This document shows, one piece after another, positions 27,940-36,392 of a stretch of 64,000 bases of DNA. The stretch spans positions 868,001-932,000 of the forward strand of contig NZ_SZPZ01000002.1 in assembly GCF_005233875.1 (NCBI RefSeq), written 5' to 3'. This DNA is from Kribbella jiaozuonensis. Lineage in GTDB: Bacteria > Actinomycetota > Actinomycetes > Propionibacteriales > Kribbellaceae. The notes under the pieces are model-generated. The model searched no databases and was not told the DNA's origin. It worked only from the letters and a program-made list of their open reading frames with translations. Within the stretch, counting starts at the first letter, position 1. Every line of letters starts with the position of its first letter. The position numbers were made by a program, and so were the translations under genes.

Positions 27940-28602
27940 TTGACTGTCGTCGATTCTGGCGTCTCGGACAATGCTGCCCGGGTTCAAGCATGGCCACTAG
28001 CTCAGCTCAAGTTGGCCGGGATCACCCCACGGCCGGTGCGTAGGTTTGTCGAGGTGTGTGGCGAAGAGGGCGCGCAGGCGGCAATTGCGCGCGTCCTGCT
28101 CTGGCCCTTGAGCAGACAGTTGCCCGGGCATCGAAATGCGCTTACCCAGGTTTGGTCACCGGAGACCATCTATCCAGGGTCGGACCCATCTCCCCAGCCG
28201 GACAGGCCGGTGTCGTACGGGCAGTGTGGTGTCACGTCGGCGTGGCTCATTCAGCAGATGAGCTGGTTGCGTCGCTTGCGGGCTGAGTATTGCGTCGGCC
28301 ACATCGACTTCGACCGGGGGCGTCAACGGTCCGAAGTGCATTGCTGGGTTGAGATCGGCAGTGCGAACTCAGCGAAGCGCTGGGTGATCGATCTGACGTT
28401 CGATCAGTTTGGAGATCGACGGAGCAAGCCGGTTGTGTTCGCACGTCATGAGTGCCTCGTCAATCAATTGATCGAGTACAAGGCGGAAGACCGAATTCGC
28501 CCTCGGAAGGTTCGTCACGATGATGTCTGGGGACGCTACCAACTGCTGCGGGCAGCCACCGACGAGCTATGGAGGTCGCGGAAGGCGAAACCTGGAAGCT
28601 GA
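27940..28602 (+). CDS. Transglutaminase/papain-fold-like protein
   Basis: A 220-residue protein. A Cys-His-Asp arrangement is seen: Cys in SYGQCGVTSAWLIQQM (about residue 95), His in SEVHCWVEI (about 135) and Asp in WVIDLTFDQFG (about 150). This spacing and the HxWVE/VD pattern match papain-like transglutaminase-core proteins. The TTG start has GGGGAG five bases upstream. G+C is lower than in neighbours and codons such as ATT and CGA are common. It is the first gene of the island and could cleave or cross-link a peptide. No closer family recognised. Confidence 0.62.
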   Translation: MTVVDSGVSDNAARVQAWPLAQLKLAGITPRPVRRFVEVCGEEGAQAAIARVLLWPLSRQLPGHRNALTQVWSPETIYPGSDPSPQPDRPVSYGQCGVTSAWLIQQMSWLRRLRAEYCVGHIDFDRGRQRSEVHCWVEIGSANSAKRWVIDLTFDQFGDRRSKPVVFARHECLVNQLIEYKAEDRIRPRKVRHDDVWGRYQLLRAATDELWRSRKAKPGS

Positions 28603-28679
28603 CCGCACTGTAAGCGAGCCTGCCGCGTATCATGGGTGTTGCCAGGTGAGGTTCCGGGGCGGACAGGGGACTGTACGGC

Positions 28680-29615
28680 TTGTCGGGAGTCAGCAGCGGT
28701 AGTGAGGCTTTGCTTGGGCTGCTGCCTGTGGGATTGACATTGGCTGAGTGTCGACTGCCGGATGCAGCATTCATGGCTGTGGTTTCGAAGGTCGCCGAGA
28801 GCCGGGGGGTTGAGGCACGAGCGCTTGCCGTGCGGACGCGGCTACACCTGCCGAGGGTGGCTCGTGCGGACGGAGTTGTTGGCCGGCGGTTGGCTCTGGC
28901 AGAGGTCAGTCGGAGCGCGAGGCAGTTGTCTGGTGATATCGCAGCTATTCGTGCGCTGGTGCCGACGACGGCGGTCGACAGCCCCCGTGAGTTGGAGTTC
29001 GTCACGTATGCCCAAGACGCAACGCCTTTTGCTGTGTTCACTCACCTGCACTATCTCCGAAGCGCTCGGCCGGATTCGTTCAACTTCGCATTGGTGGATC
29101 GATCCAGCCGGTTGCCGATGGCACTGTGCAGTGCGACGGCGCTGGACTGGCGGCGGCTGGGTAGCACGCTCCACCGGCAGTATGGTGTTCCGCCAGAGCA
29201 GATCTGGGACATCTCGAGGGTCTACTCGTTCGAGGTGGCGCCGTACAACACGATCTCGATGCTGCTGGGCCGAGTGCGGAGATGGTTCGCACGGTCGCGG
29301 CCGGATGCGAGCCTTCTCGTCACCACGGTGGATCCCAACATGGGCTTCACCGGCGCGAGCTACCGTGCTGCCAACTGGCAGGAGTGGCTGACGGTGAGGC
29401 CTCGGCCCTACATGTACCTCAAGCGTCGGTACATCAGCCCTCGGCAGCTGCGTCAACACTACGGGACGTCCAACCGGCAGGAGTTGCGCGACGAGCTCGG
29501 CGTACGGCTCGAGGTGAGCACGGCTGAACTGCTCGACTCGTCAATCTACTGCTCTCGGGTGCGAGGCCGGACCGAATCCGTTCCGCAAGAAGACCGGTCG
29601 CGCATGCGTCGGTGA
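28680..29615 (+). CDS. Mom-like GNAT-fold acyltransferase
   Basis: A 311-residue protein whose C-terminal two thirds resemble phage Mom, which modifies DNA adenine. The pattern is seen in HLHYLRSARPDSFNFALVD, IWDISRVYSFEVAPYNTIS (middle) and LVTTVDPNMGFTGASYRAAN (about residues 218-237). Mom proteins have a similar SRL/F...N...S helix and a (A/D)P..G.xGxxYxAxN motif. A helical N-terminal domain (1-95) precedes it. TTG start, with GGGGA nine bases upstream. It converges on the first kinase gene. The target (DNA, RNA or protein) is unknown. Confidence 0.6.
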   Translation: MSGVSSGSEALLGLLPVGLTLAECRLPDAAFMAVVSKVAESRGVEARALAVRTRLHLPRVARADGVVGRRLALAEVSRSARQLSGDIAAIRALVPTTAVDSPRELEFVTYAQDATPFAVFTHLHYLRSARPDSFNFALVDRSSRLPMALCSATALDWRRLGSTLHRQYGVPPEQIWDISRVYSFEVAPYNTISMLLGRVRRWFARSRPDASLLVTTVDPNMGFTGASYRAANWQEWLTVRPRPYMYLKRRYISPRQLRQHYGTSNRQELRDELGVRLEVSTAELLDSSIYCSRVRGRTESVPQEDRSRMRR

Positions 29616-29632
29616 GCAGGTCCGCGGCTCCA

Positions 29633-31171
29633 TCACCGCCGCAAGCGGAAGCGCGTGAGCATCGCCCCGATCCGTTCTGGCGTCGGCAACGGGTTGCTGA
29701 GCGGGTAGTCCGCGATCGTGCACGACATTGCCGCCGACGCCCAGTCGGCCGCGTTGGCGGAGAACCGCTCGCCGCTCTGGATCAGTTCATCGGCGAGACC
29801 TGCGCAGAACGCGTCTCGGGCGGCCGCGGACTCCTTGTAGATCGTCGCGAAGACGGGAGATTGGACGACGTCGTGCGCTGATTGCGAGTACATCGTGCAA
29901 CCGCCCCTGAGCAGGAGGCACACCGCGCCGGCACCAGTCTCCATCAGCTCGCGAGCGACGGGGTCTGGATCGAATTGCTGGGCGCCTGTGCTGCTGAGGC
30001 GCCGGAGCTCCCAAGGATGCACAACCACGTAGTCGATGTGCTTGAGCACATCTGGCGAGAGCGTTGCATCCGGGTACGGCTGGGCGGCAGCAACGATTGT
30101 CGCCGGTCGCCTCCCGGCGGCGTCACGGAGGAGCGTCAGGGCGTGCTCGACCGTCTCCCGGGGGACCTCAAAGGTCATCAGCACGGCGTCGCTCGCCAGC
30201 AGTTCGCCGGCGATCTCATCACAGTCCCACGGGTCGAGCCGAACCTCTTTGTCGTTGCGCCAGTACGTCGCAAGGCTGTCACCCAGATCCATCTCGAGGA
30301 CGCCGGTAAACGGCGTGTCAGCGCCTGGCACAATCTTGAGCAGTTGGGTGTCGACGTTGTTCGCACGGAGATAATTGATGATCTCCGTGCCGAACCGGTC
30401 GTCGGCGATTGCAGCTACCAGCGACACCCGATGGCCGAGTCGCGCAGCGGCCACGGCCTGAGTCAATCCCTTACCCCCTGGTTTGAACACGAAGTCGTGT
30501 GCCTCACTCGATGTCTCCCAGCGAGGGAGTTCTCTGATCCGGAACACCGCATCCATCACTGCGGCACCGATGACCAGAATCCGGCCTCGCTTCCGTCCTG
30601 GCACCGGCTGCTCGTTCTCGTCGGTCGCCGGCGAGGTGCTGTTGGAGGATCCAACGGAATATCGATCGCGGAGTACCAGTTGGCGGGCGAGCATCTTGAG
30701 CGCTGCCGGCTCGATCGAGCTTCGAAGGTCCCGCTCGGTCGGGGCACCGCCGACGGAGGACGCATCCACGGCGTTTGATAGCGCTTCATGCAGCTTGAGC
30801 CAGTTCTCCAGGAGCGCGCGCCTTCGCTTGCTCAGCTGACGGTCGGACAGCTGCCGGATCGCGCGCCGGCTGACACCGGACCGCGCATACTGCTCGCCAA
30901 GCAGCCCAAGACCCAATGCGGCATCGATGACAACGTTGTCGGATGCAGAAAGCTCTTGGGCGCACTCCGCGATTACGGCAAGCGCGCCGGACTCGGGGAC
31001 AACATCGTGCACGGCTGAGTACCGCCGCACCGCGGCGAGCTCGAGCAGCGGTGCGGCAAGGCCACCACTGACGGCTTGCAGGCTGGCGAGATTCGCGCCA
31101 GTCGACCGCAGTTGCTCCAGGATGTGCAGCAGAACGAGGTGCAGATCATCTGGTGAACCGTTGTCGCGCAC
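29633..31171 (-). CDS. PfkB/ribokinase-like protein with N-terminal helical domain (copy 1)
   Basis: A 512-residue protein. Residues 1-150 form a helical domain (DAALGLGLL...YARSGVSRRAI) shared with the two paralogues downstream in the window. Residues about 195-510 are a PfkB fold (ILVIGAAVMDAVFRI; FKPGGKGLTQAVAAARLG near 230). The usual catalytic GAGD is replaced by AARD (YKESAAARDAFCAGLA, about 445-460). The Asp base stays, while the Gly-Ala-Gly anion hole is lost. GTG start with AGGAG seven bases upstream. It is the most divergent of the three and last in the minus-strand run. Confidence 0.75.
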   Translation of the reverse strand: MRDNGSPDDLHLVLLHILEQLRSTGANLASLQAVSGGLAAPLLELAAVRRYSAVHDVVPESGALAVIAECAQELSASDNVVIDAALGLGLLGEQYARSGVSRRAIRQLSDRQLSKRRRALLENWLKLHEALSNAVDASSVGGAPTERDLRSSIEPAALKMLARQLVLRDRYSVGSSNSTSPATDENEQPVPGRKRGRILVIGAAVMDAVFRIRELPRWETSSEAHDFVFKPGGKGLTQAVAAARLGHRVSLVAAIADDRFGTEIINYLRANNVDTQLLKIVPGADTPFTGVLEMDLGDSLATYWRNDKEVRLDPWDCDEIAGELLASDAVLMTFEVPRETVEHALTLLRDAAGRRPATIVAAAQPYPDATLSPDVLKHIDYVVVHPWELRRLSSTGAQQFDPDPVARELMETGAGAVCLLLRGGCTMYSQSAHDVVQSPVFATIYKESAAARDAFCAGLADELIQSGERFSANAADWASAAMSCTIADYPLSNPLPTPERIGAMLTRFRLRR

Positions 31172-31221
31172 TTTCCGCTCCTGTCGGTCGGTGACCGCGG
31201 CGGACCGCGGTCACCGGGTTC

Positions 31222-31434
31222 TCAGCGTTGCTGGGAGGTGGACTGCTTCTGGACGAACTCGTTGCTGGCAGCGAACGGTTCGCCGTGGAACAGCTCGGCG
31301 ATCGTGAATGCTCCGAACAAGAAGACGGAAATCACGACGATGGCTATCAGGAAGGCCAACTGCCTCCGGTAGCTCACGATGTAGTAGGCGAGGACGACGA
31401 TCAGGACCAGCGCAACGGCTTGACTGGCGGCCAT
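31222..31434 (-). CDS. Small two-helix membrane protein
   Basis: A 70-residue protein with two hydrophobic segments, residues 5-20 (AVALVLIVVLAYYIV) and 26-46 (AFLIAIVVISVFLFGAFTI), and a short polar tail. ATG start with GGAG seven bases upstream. It is encoded 50 bases upstream of kinase copy 1 on the same strand, so the two may be co-transcribed. No family recognised. Confidence 0.62.
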   Translation of the reverse strand: MAASQAVALVLIVVLAYYIVSYRRQLAFLIAIVVISVFLFGAFTIAELFHGEPFAASNEFVQKQSTSQQR

Positions 31435-31753
31435 GGTGAGCTCCGATCTGAATTTCCAACCAAGGGGTGCTGGGTCAGGTTGCGACGGGAATCCCCCCGG
31501 ATCCCGTGCTTGAAATTCGTCTCACCAATGAGCTTGACGCAGCCCGTTTGGGTGTCAACAGAGAATATCTGGAGCTCGCTGGATGCTTTGGAGCCGGTTT
31601 GCGAGCCAGGGTGACGTCGCCGCGCAGAATGGCGCGGATAGAGGGACGATGGTGCCGCGCCGCGGCACGCCCGTCGTTCTCGTGTGCCAAAAGGCACCCC
31701 GGAGGCACCGCGCAAGGGCGCAGATGTCTGAAGCCCGCCAAACGGCCCGATGT
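31435..31753. other. Gap between kinase copy 2 and the small membrane gene, with two hairpins
   Basis: 319 bases without a convincing gene; small reading frames on both strands lack plausible starts and composition. It contains two symmetric elements: GTGCCGCGCCGCGGCAC (31652-31668), a near-perfect palindrome, and GTGCCAAAAGGCAC (31684-31697), an A4-loop hairpin. Both could be terminators of the kinase copies or an operator for the membrane-protein/kinase-1 transcript. Confidence 0.6.
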
Positions 31754-33244
31754 TCATGAGAAATGTTTCCGGTACATCGTGTCTACTCGGGAGCGTGGAG
31801 GTGGGGAGGGGGACTTGAGATAATCATCGGATACTGCCGCCATGGCGGCAGCCGACCAGTGGACGGCTTCGATAAGTGGGCGGCGTTCGATCAGGGCGGT
31901 GGCTAGGCAGGCGCAGAAGGCGTCGCGGGTGATCGACGATTCCTTGACCATGGACGGTGTGGCGGGGATGTCCATCGTGTCGCCCGAGGGCAGGTAGACC
32001 GTGCCGCCGCGTGCTCCGAGCAGGCAGAGTGCCTTCAGCCCCTGCCTCAGGAGATCCTGGCTGATCTGCTCGGGGTCGTAGCGCGCTTCTCGCGAGCGAG
32101 CGAAGCGCTCAAGTTCCCAGGGGCGGGCGACCAGGTAGTCGATCTGGTGGAGCGCGTCTCGTGGCAGTTCGGCGTCGGGATAGGGCTGTCCGGGGGTGAC
32201 GACGATGAGAGGGTGAACATCCGACCTGCCGACTGCGAGATCCAGCGCACGGCGAAGGATCGCCGGTGAGACTTCGAACGTGAGAAGTATGGCGGCCGCG
32301 TCGGCCAGCGCCTTCGCATGCCGGTCGATGTGCAGGCTGTCCAGATCGAGGGCCCCGCGCCAAACGGCAGCCGCGCTTTCGCCCAACGGACGTTCGAAGA
32401 TTCCAGTCGCCGGTGTCGACGAGTTGGGCACGCATTTGACCAAGGACCGGTCGACGCCTTCGAGCTCCAGGTGCTCGAGAATCTGCTGCCCCTCTGCGTC
32501 GCTTCCGACGGTCGCGATCAGCGAGACCTCGTAGCCGAGTCGCGCCACGGCTACGGCTTGACTCAGGCCTTTCCCACCTGGCGAGCGGTTGTAGCGGGCG
32601 GCGATCGTTGACGTCTCCAGATCCGGTGGACGCTCGACGTGCCAGATGTGGTCGATCGTGGCACCACCGATGACGATCACTTTGCGCGTCGGCGAGGCCG
32701 TGCTCGGCAACACGTCGATCACAGCGGTAGCCGTGTCAGATCCCACGTCGTCGAGCAGGCGAACGGCGAGTCGCTCGAACACCTCCTCTTCGGTCCGACC
32801 ACGGAGAATCCGGTCCCTCGGTGCCACGGGAACCTCAGCTGGATCGGGGCCGTTCAGCGCCTGATGCAGCATGGGCCAGTGCGACAGCAGTGTTGCGCGC
32901 CGGATACCGAGGTCTGCCCACTCCAAGTTGTGGACGATTCGGGACGGCACGCCGTTTGCCGCGTACTCAGTGGCGAACAACCCTAGCCCGAGCACCGCAT
33001 CGGCGATGACACGATCAGTGCGGTCCATCCGCCCGACTCGATCGCGAACGATCTCCACGGCGGCCTGAGTTGGTTGCGTTTCCGTTCGCGCCGCGTGCTC
33101 CGCTACGGCGGACAGGTGGAGCAGCGGCAACGCTCGATTTCCGGCGAGACGGTCGAGCTTCAATCCCTCGCCGCGCCGCAGATCCGTGAAGACGGAAACC
33201 AGCACGGAGATCTCAGGCGTCTGTGGTGTCGATCGGTCGGACAT
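31754..33244 (-). CDS. PfkB/ribokinase-like protein with N-terminal helical domain (copy 2)
   Basis: A 496-residue paralogue of the genes on both sides. The N-terminal domain (1-150) reads DLRRGEGLKLDRLAGNRALP and DAVLGLGLFATEYAANGV. The kinase domain starts with VIVIGGATIDHIWHV, keeps the substrate glycine motif PGGKGLSQAVAVARLG (about residue 222) and again has a changed catalytic block, ESSITRDAFCACLATAL (about 434-450). ITRD stands where PfkB kinases have GAGD. ATG start with only a weak ribosome site. It follows copy 3 by 25 bases on the same strand. Confidence 0.76.
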   Translation of the reverse strand: MSDRSTPQTPEISVLVSVFTDLRRGEGLKLDRLAGNRALPLLHLSAVAEHAARTETQPTQAAVEIVRDRVGRMDRTDRVIADAVLGLGLFATEYAANGVPSRIVHNLEWADLGIRRATLLSHWPMLHQALNGPDPAEVPVAPRDRILRGRTEEEVFERLAVRLLDDVGSDTATAVIDVLPSTASPTRKVIVIGGATIDHIWHVERPPDLETSTIAARYNRSPGGKGLSQAVAVARLGYEVSLIATVGSDAEGQQILEHLELEGVDRSLVKCVPNSSTPATGIFERPLGESAAAVWRGALDLDSLHIDRHAKALADAAAILLTFEVSPAILRRALDLAVGRSDVHPLIVVTPGQPYPDAELPRDALHQIDYLVARPWELERFARSREARYDPEQISQDLLRQGLKALCLLGARGGTVYLPSGDTMDIPATPSMVKESSITRDAFCACLATALIERRPLIEAVHWSAAAMAAVSDDYLKSPSPPPRSRVDTMYRKHFS

Positions 33245-33269
33245 CTGACCCGCCTAGGAAGGATTTGAG

Positions 33270-34751
33270 TCATTGCCAGGCTTGGCCTGGGAGGGCTTGG
33301 AGCATTTGCTCGATGCGGTCGCGGTCGGGAAATGTGCGGTCGTTGGAGTAGTTCTCGGTGAAGCTGGCCATGGCGGCCGTCGCCCAGCGGACCGCATCGT
33401 CGGTCAAGGAGTGGTCCTCGACCAGGCGGGCGACCAGAGCGGCGCAGAACAGGTCGCGGGTGATGGATGATTCCTTGAGCATCGATGGTGGTGGCGAAAT
33501 GGACCGAGGCGGACCGGTTTGCGAGTAGATCGTGCCGCCGCGGTTTCCTAGTACGCAGACCGATTGCACACCCAGACGGAGGAAGCTCTCGCCGAGATGG
33601 TTCGAGGATTGCCGATAGTAGGTGAGCCGGCGGAGTTCCCAGCTATGGGCGACCAGGTAGTCGATCTGGGCAAAAGCCTGGCCGGACGGAGGCCCAGTGT
33701 CGTACGGCTGTCCTGGAGTGACAACCGTGACCGGCCGGTTCGGCCTGAGACCGCTCACGAGGTTCAACGTGCTGGAGAGTACGTCCTGGGGTACCTCGAA
33801 AGTCAGCAGTACTGCGTCGCACGCCGCGAGCACGGCACGGTATTGGTGGACATCTTGAGGGGTCAGGCTGACGGCGCCTTCGTTGTGCCACACCACGGCG
33901 GCGCTCTCGGCATCGGGAAACTCGATCACGGCGGTCTGCGGTGTCGTCTCGCCGTGGACGCACTTCATCATCGAAGTGTCGATTTGCTCGGTCTCCAGGA
34001 ACTTCTTGATCTGGAGACCGTCCTCGTCGTCGGCGTACGCGGCGATCAGCACGACCTCGAGGCCGAGACGAGCCGCAGCGACGGCTTGGCTCAGGCCTTT
34101 GCCGCCCGGGGATCGAGCGTGATCAGTCGCTCTCACCGAGGTCTCGGGCAGCGGTACGGCGTCGCTGTGGAAGACGTGGTCCATCGCGACACCGCCAACA
34201 ACGACGACCTTGCCTGGGGACGGTGTTCGGGGGGCGTCGGACAGTGTTGCCGCGGACGCGGACGTGCCGACGATCAGCATGGCGAGGTCACGGAAGATGC
34301 GCGGTTCTACGGTGTCCCGGAGGTAGCGATCTCCGGGAGTCTCCGGTGCTTCGGCGCCAACCGCTCGATGCAGCCGCGGCCAGTGGTTGCGTAGTGAGTC
34401 CCGGCGAACACCGAGATCGACGCTCTGCAATTTCTGGATCGCCAGCGGATCGACGCCTTGCTTCGTGTATTCGGCGATGAGGAGACCCAGGCCGAAAACC
34501 GCGTCCAGCACGATCAGGTCGGACCTCGCCGGGAGTCGGCGTACCGCGTCGATCACGACTTGGATGGCTGCGGCGGCCGGATCATCGACCCCGTGCTCGT
34601 CCATGTAGTCACGCACCGCGCGGGAAGCGAGCAGGTTGCCGGCGCGGTCCTCGGTCATTCTGGTTTCCTTCAGGCCCTGGTTCTTCCGGAGCACAGTGAA
34701 GTCGTAGGCCAATGCCCTGGCCTCGGGCGATAAGGAGAGGTCGCCAGACAT
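33270..34751 (-). CDS. PfkB/ribokinase-like protein with N-terminal helical domain (copy 3)
   Basis: A 493-residue protein and the first gene of the minus-strand kinase run. The N-terminal domain is DFTVLRKNQGLKETRM followed by DAVFGLGLLIAEYTKQGV and RRDSLRNHWPRLHRAVG. The kinase fold begins VVVVGGVAMDHVFHS, keeps SPGGKGLSQAVAAARLG (about residue 216), and has ESSITRDLFCAALVARL (about 428-444) in place of the GAGD motif. It is closest to copy 2. The ATG has a G-run (GGGGG) close upstream. Substrate unknown; family members phosphorylate sugars and nucleosides. Confidence 0.76.
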   Translation of the reverse strand: MSGDLSLSPEARALAYDFTVLRKNQGLKETRMTEDRAGNLLASRAVRDYMDEHGVDDPAAAAIQVVIDAVRRLPARSDLIVLDAVFGLGLLIAEYTKQGVDPLAIQKLQSVDLGVRRDSLRNHWPRLHRAVGAEAPETPGDRYLRDTVEPRIFRDLAMLIVGTSASAATLSDAPRTPSPGKVVVVGGVAMDHVFHSDAVPLPETSVRATDHARSPGGKGLSQAVAAARLGLEVVLIAAYADDEDGLQIKKFLETEQIDTSMMKCVHGETTPQTAVIEFPDAESAAVVWHNEGAVSLTPQDVHQYRAVLAACDAVLLTFEVPQDVLSSTLNLVSGLRPNRPVTVVTPGQPYDTGPPSGQAFAQIDYLVAHSWELRRLTYYRQSSNHLGESFLRLGVQSVCVLGNRGGTIYSQTGPPRSISPPPSMLKESSITRDLFCAALVARLVEDHSLTDDAVRWATAAMASFTENYSNDRTFPDRDRIEQMLQALPGQAWQ

Positions 34752-35562
34752 GTGTGCCCCCGGGTGGAACGGCCGCCTGAGATTTCAGTATCCGCCAATT
34801 GGCAGATGACGACCGGGCACCGAGTGTCGTGCGCTGGAACGAGCATTTGATTTCCCGCTGGTGGAGACCCAGCGGGGACATGGCGCGCCACTCGTACGAA
34901 CTGGGTGAGAGGCGACTATTGGTGAAGCCCAGCTACGCAGATCCAGTGGGTTGGTTGCGCCAGGCAAGGATTCCGGTGACTAGGCGGACGTTAACCGGCA
35001 GACCGTGCATCATGCGAGGGGTGGCGGTGCTGGCACCTTGGCGAAGGGTGGTCAAGGACAGACTGCCGAAGGTTGTCAGGGCTCCAACAGTGTCGGCCAA
35101 CTTGCGGCTGACGGGAATGGAGTTGGCGACGGTGAGGTCGGCCCCAGCAAGGGGAGCACGCCGCGGTTGAGGTGGGTGGCCGGGGGCGAGACGGAGGGTT
35201 GCTGCATTGGTTGGTTGATCGGGGAGCGGTAGAGCGGGAGGCGGTGAGCGAGAGCGGTCTGGTTGTGGGCATTCCGCAGCGTGGGTGTGGTCGGTGCGGA
35301 AGATGATTCCCGACAGGCTGTGGGCTGTGGGTAAGGCTGTGGATAAGGTCGTACGTGGGTGTCAGGGCGGCGGTGACGTACAGGCTGCGCGACAGTTGCG
35401 GCGGATGCTTGGGGCCAGTCTGCATGGCCATTCCCCGGGGAGGTTCCTTCACAGTCACGAGCTGGAACGGTTTGGGTGTTGGGTGCGTCTACCGGAGGTT
35501 CTGACGTAGGCTGCTGCGGTCTGTCGATCGGCCAGGTCGGTGGGACGAACACGGGGAGCAGG
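34752..35562. other. 811-base stretch with no convincing gene
   Basis: Several short frames run through it on both strands, but none has family-like residues, a decent ribosome site or normal codon use. The part near 34795 holds the palindrome CCAATTGG. The part from about 35170 is strongly G-rich on the plus strand and holds two DnaA-box-like sequences. It separates the island from the methyltransferase gene and could be a remnant of a lost element. Confidence 0.5.
35326..35346 (-). other. Two DnaA-box-like sequences
   Basis: TGTGGGTAA (35326-35334) and TGTGGATAA (35338-35346) are, on the minus strand, TTACCCACA and TTATCCACA; the latter is the perfect consensus DnaA box. They are 12 bases apart in the same direction. 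No AT-rich region or further boxes were seen, so this is not an origin; it may bind DnaA or be chance. Confidence 0.35.
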
Positions 35563-36231
35563 ATGAATAGCGGGCATGTGGAGTTGGGTAGGGCTCAGCA
35601 GGAGCGGTGGGAGGCGGCGTACGCGCGGCGGCCTCGGCTGCATGGTGTGGGGCCTTCGGTGGCGGCGGAGTGGGCTGTGGGGGTGTTTGGGGCCGCGGGC
35701 ATCGATGATGTGTTGGAGTTGGGGGCGGGGCACGGTCGGGATGCGCTTTTCCTGGCTCGGCAGGGGTTCAGCGTGCATGCCACCGACTTCAGCGAGGCGG
35801 CGCTTGATCAGTTGCGGCATGAGGCGCAGCGGGAGGGGCTCGATGATCGGGTGACGGCGGCGTTGCATGACGTGCGGGATCCGTTGCCGGTGGCTGATGC
35901 GACGGTCAACGCGGTCTTCGCGAATGTGCTGCTGAACATGGCGTTCTCGCCGGCCGAGTTGCGGGCGCTCGTTGCCGAGATCCATCGGGTTCTCTGTCCT
36001 GGCGGGGTTTTCGTGTACGCCGTGTGGTCGACGGCCGACCCGTGTTCGCGGCACTGGAACCGGCTCGACGACGGATTGTCGATGCACGACGGGTTCGTCG
36101 GGCGGTTCTTCGACGAGTCACTGGTGGGCGAGCTGTCCGAGCAGTGGCAGCTCGACGAGACCACGCCGTACGACGAAGGTCAGCGGCGGATGTGGCGCGT
36201 CACGATGACCAAACCCGGCCCGGAAAGCTGA
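35563..36231 (+). CDS. Class I SAM-dependent methyltransferase
   Basis: A 222-residue methyltransferase. Motif I is VLELGAGHGRDALFLA (about residues 49-64), the acidic end of strand 2 is in HATDFSEAAL, and HRVLCPGGVFVYAVW is motif post-III. The N-terminal WEAAYARRPRLHGVGPSVAA resembles tellurite-resistance TehB and thiopurine-like methyltransferases. The ATG has GGGGAGCAGG upstream. The 5' third is very G-rich on the coding strand. Substrate unknown. Confidence 0.82.
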   Translation: MNSGHVELGRAQQERWEAAYARRPRLHGVGPSVAAEWAVGVFGAAGIDDVLELGAGHGRDALFLARQGFSVHATDFSEAALDQLRHEAQREGLDDRVTAALHDVRDPLPVADATVNAVFANVLLNMAFSPAELRALVAEIHRVLCPGGVFVYAVWSTADPCSRHWNRLDDGLSMHDGFVGRFFDESLVGELSEQWQLDETTPYDEGQRRMWRVTMTKPGPES

Positions 36232-36392
36232 AGCCGGCTCTAGGTGTTCTGGTTCCGAACAGGTGAAGTTGCCTGCCGCATCGGCGTGCCAGATTGCGGT
36301 GTGGTCACCAAAGCGAAAAGTTGCATTGACGAACCCGACCGGTTCCGACAGGCTCGGTCCGCGTCTCACCTTCGACCATCGGAGATACAGCA

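Noticed and set aside
27725..27997. A 90-codon minus-strand frame ending DRSPWSLARRLADAARLLARN
   Set aside because: The end looks protein-like, but it covers the operon-end inverted repeat and overlaps the start of the plus-strand gene; no family was recognised.
34799..35170. A 123-codon plus-strand frame after the kinase genes
   Set aside because: No good ribosome site, mixed composition and no conserved pattern.
35326..35346. A replication origin
   Set aside because: Only two DnaA-like boxes, no AT-rich unwinding region, and no dnaA or dnaN near.
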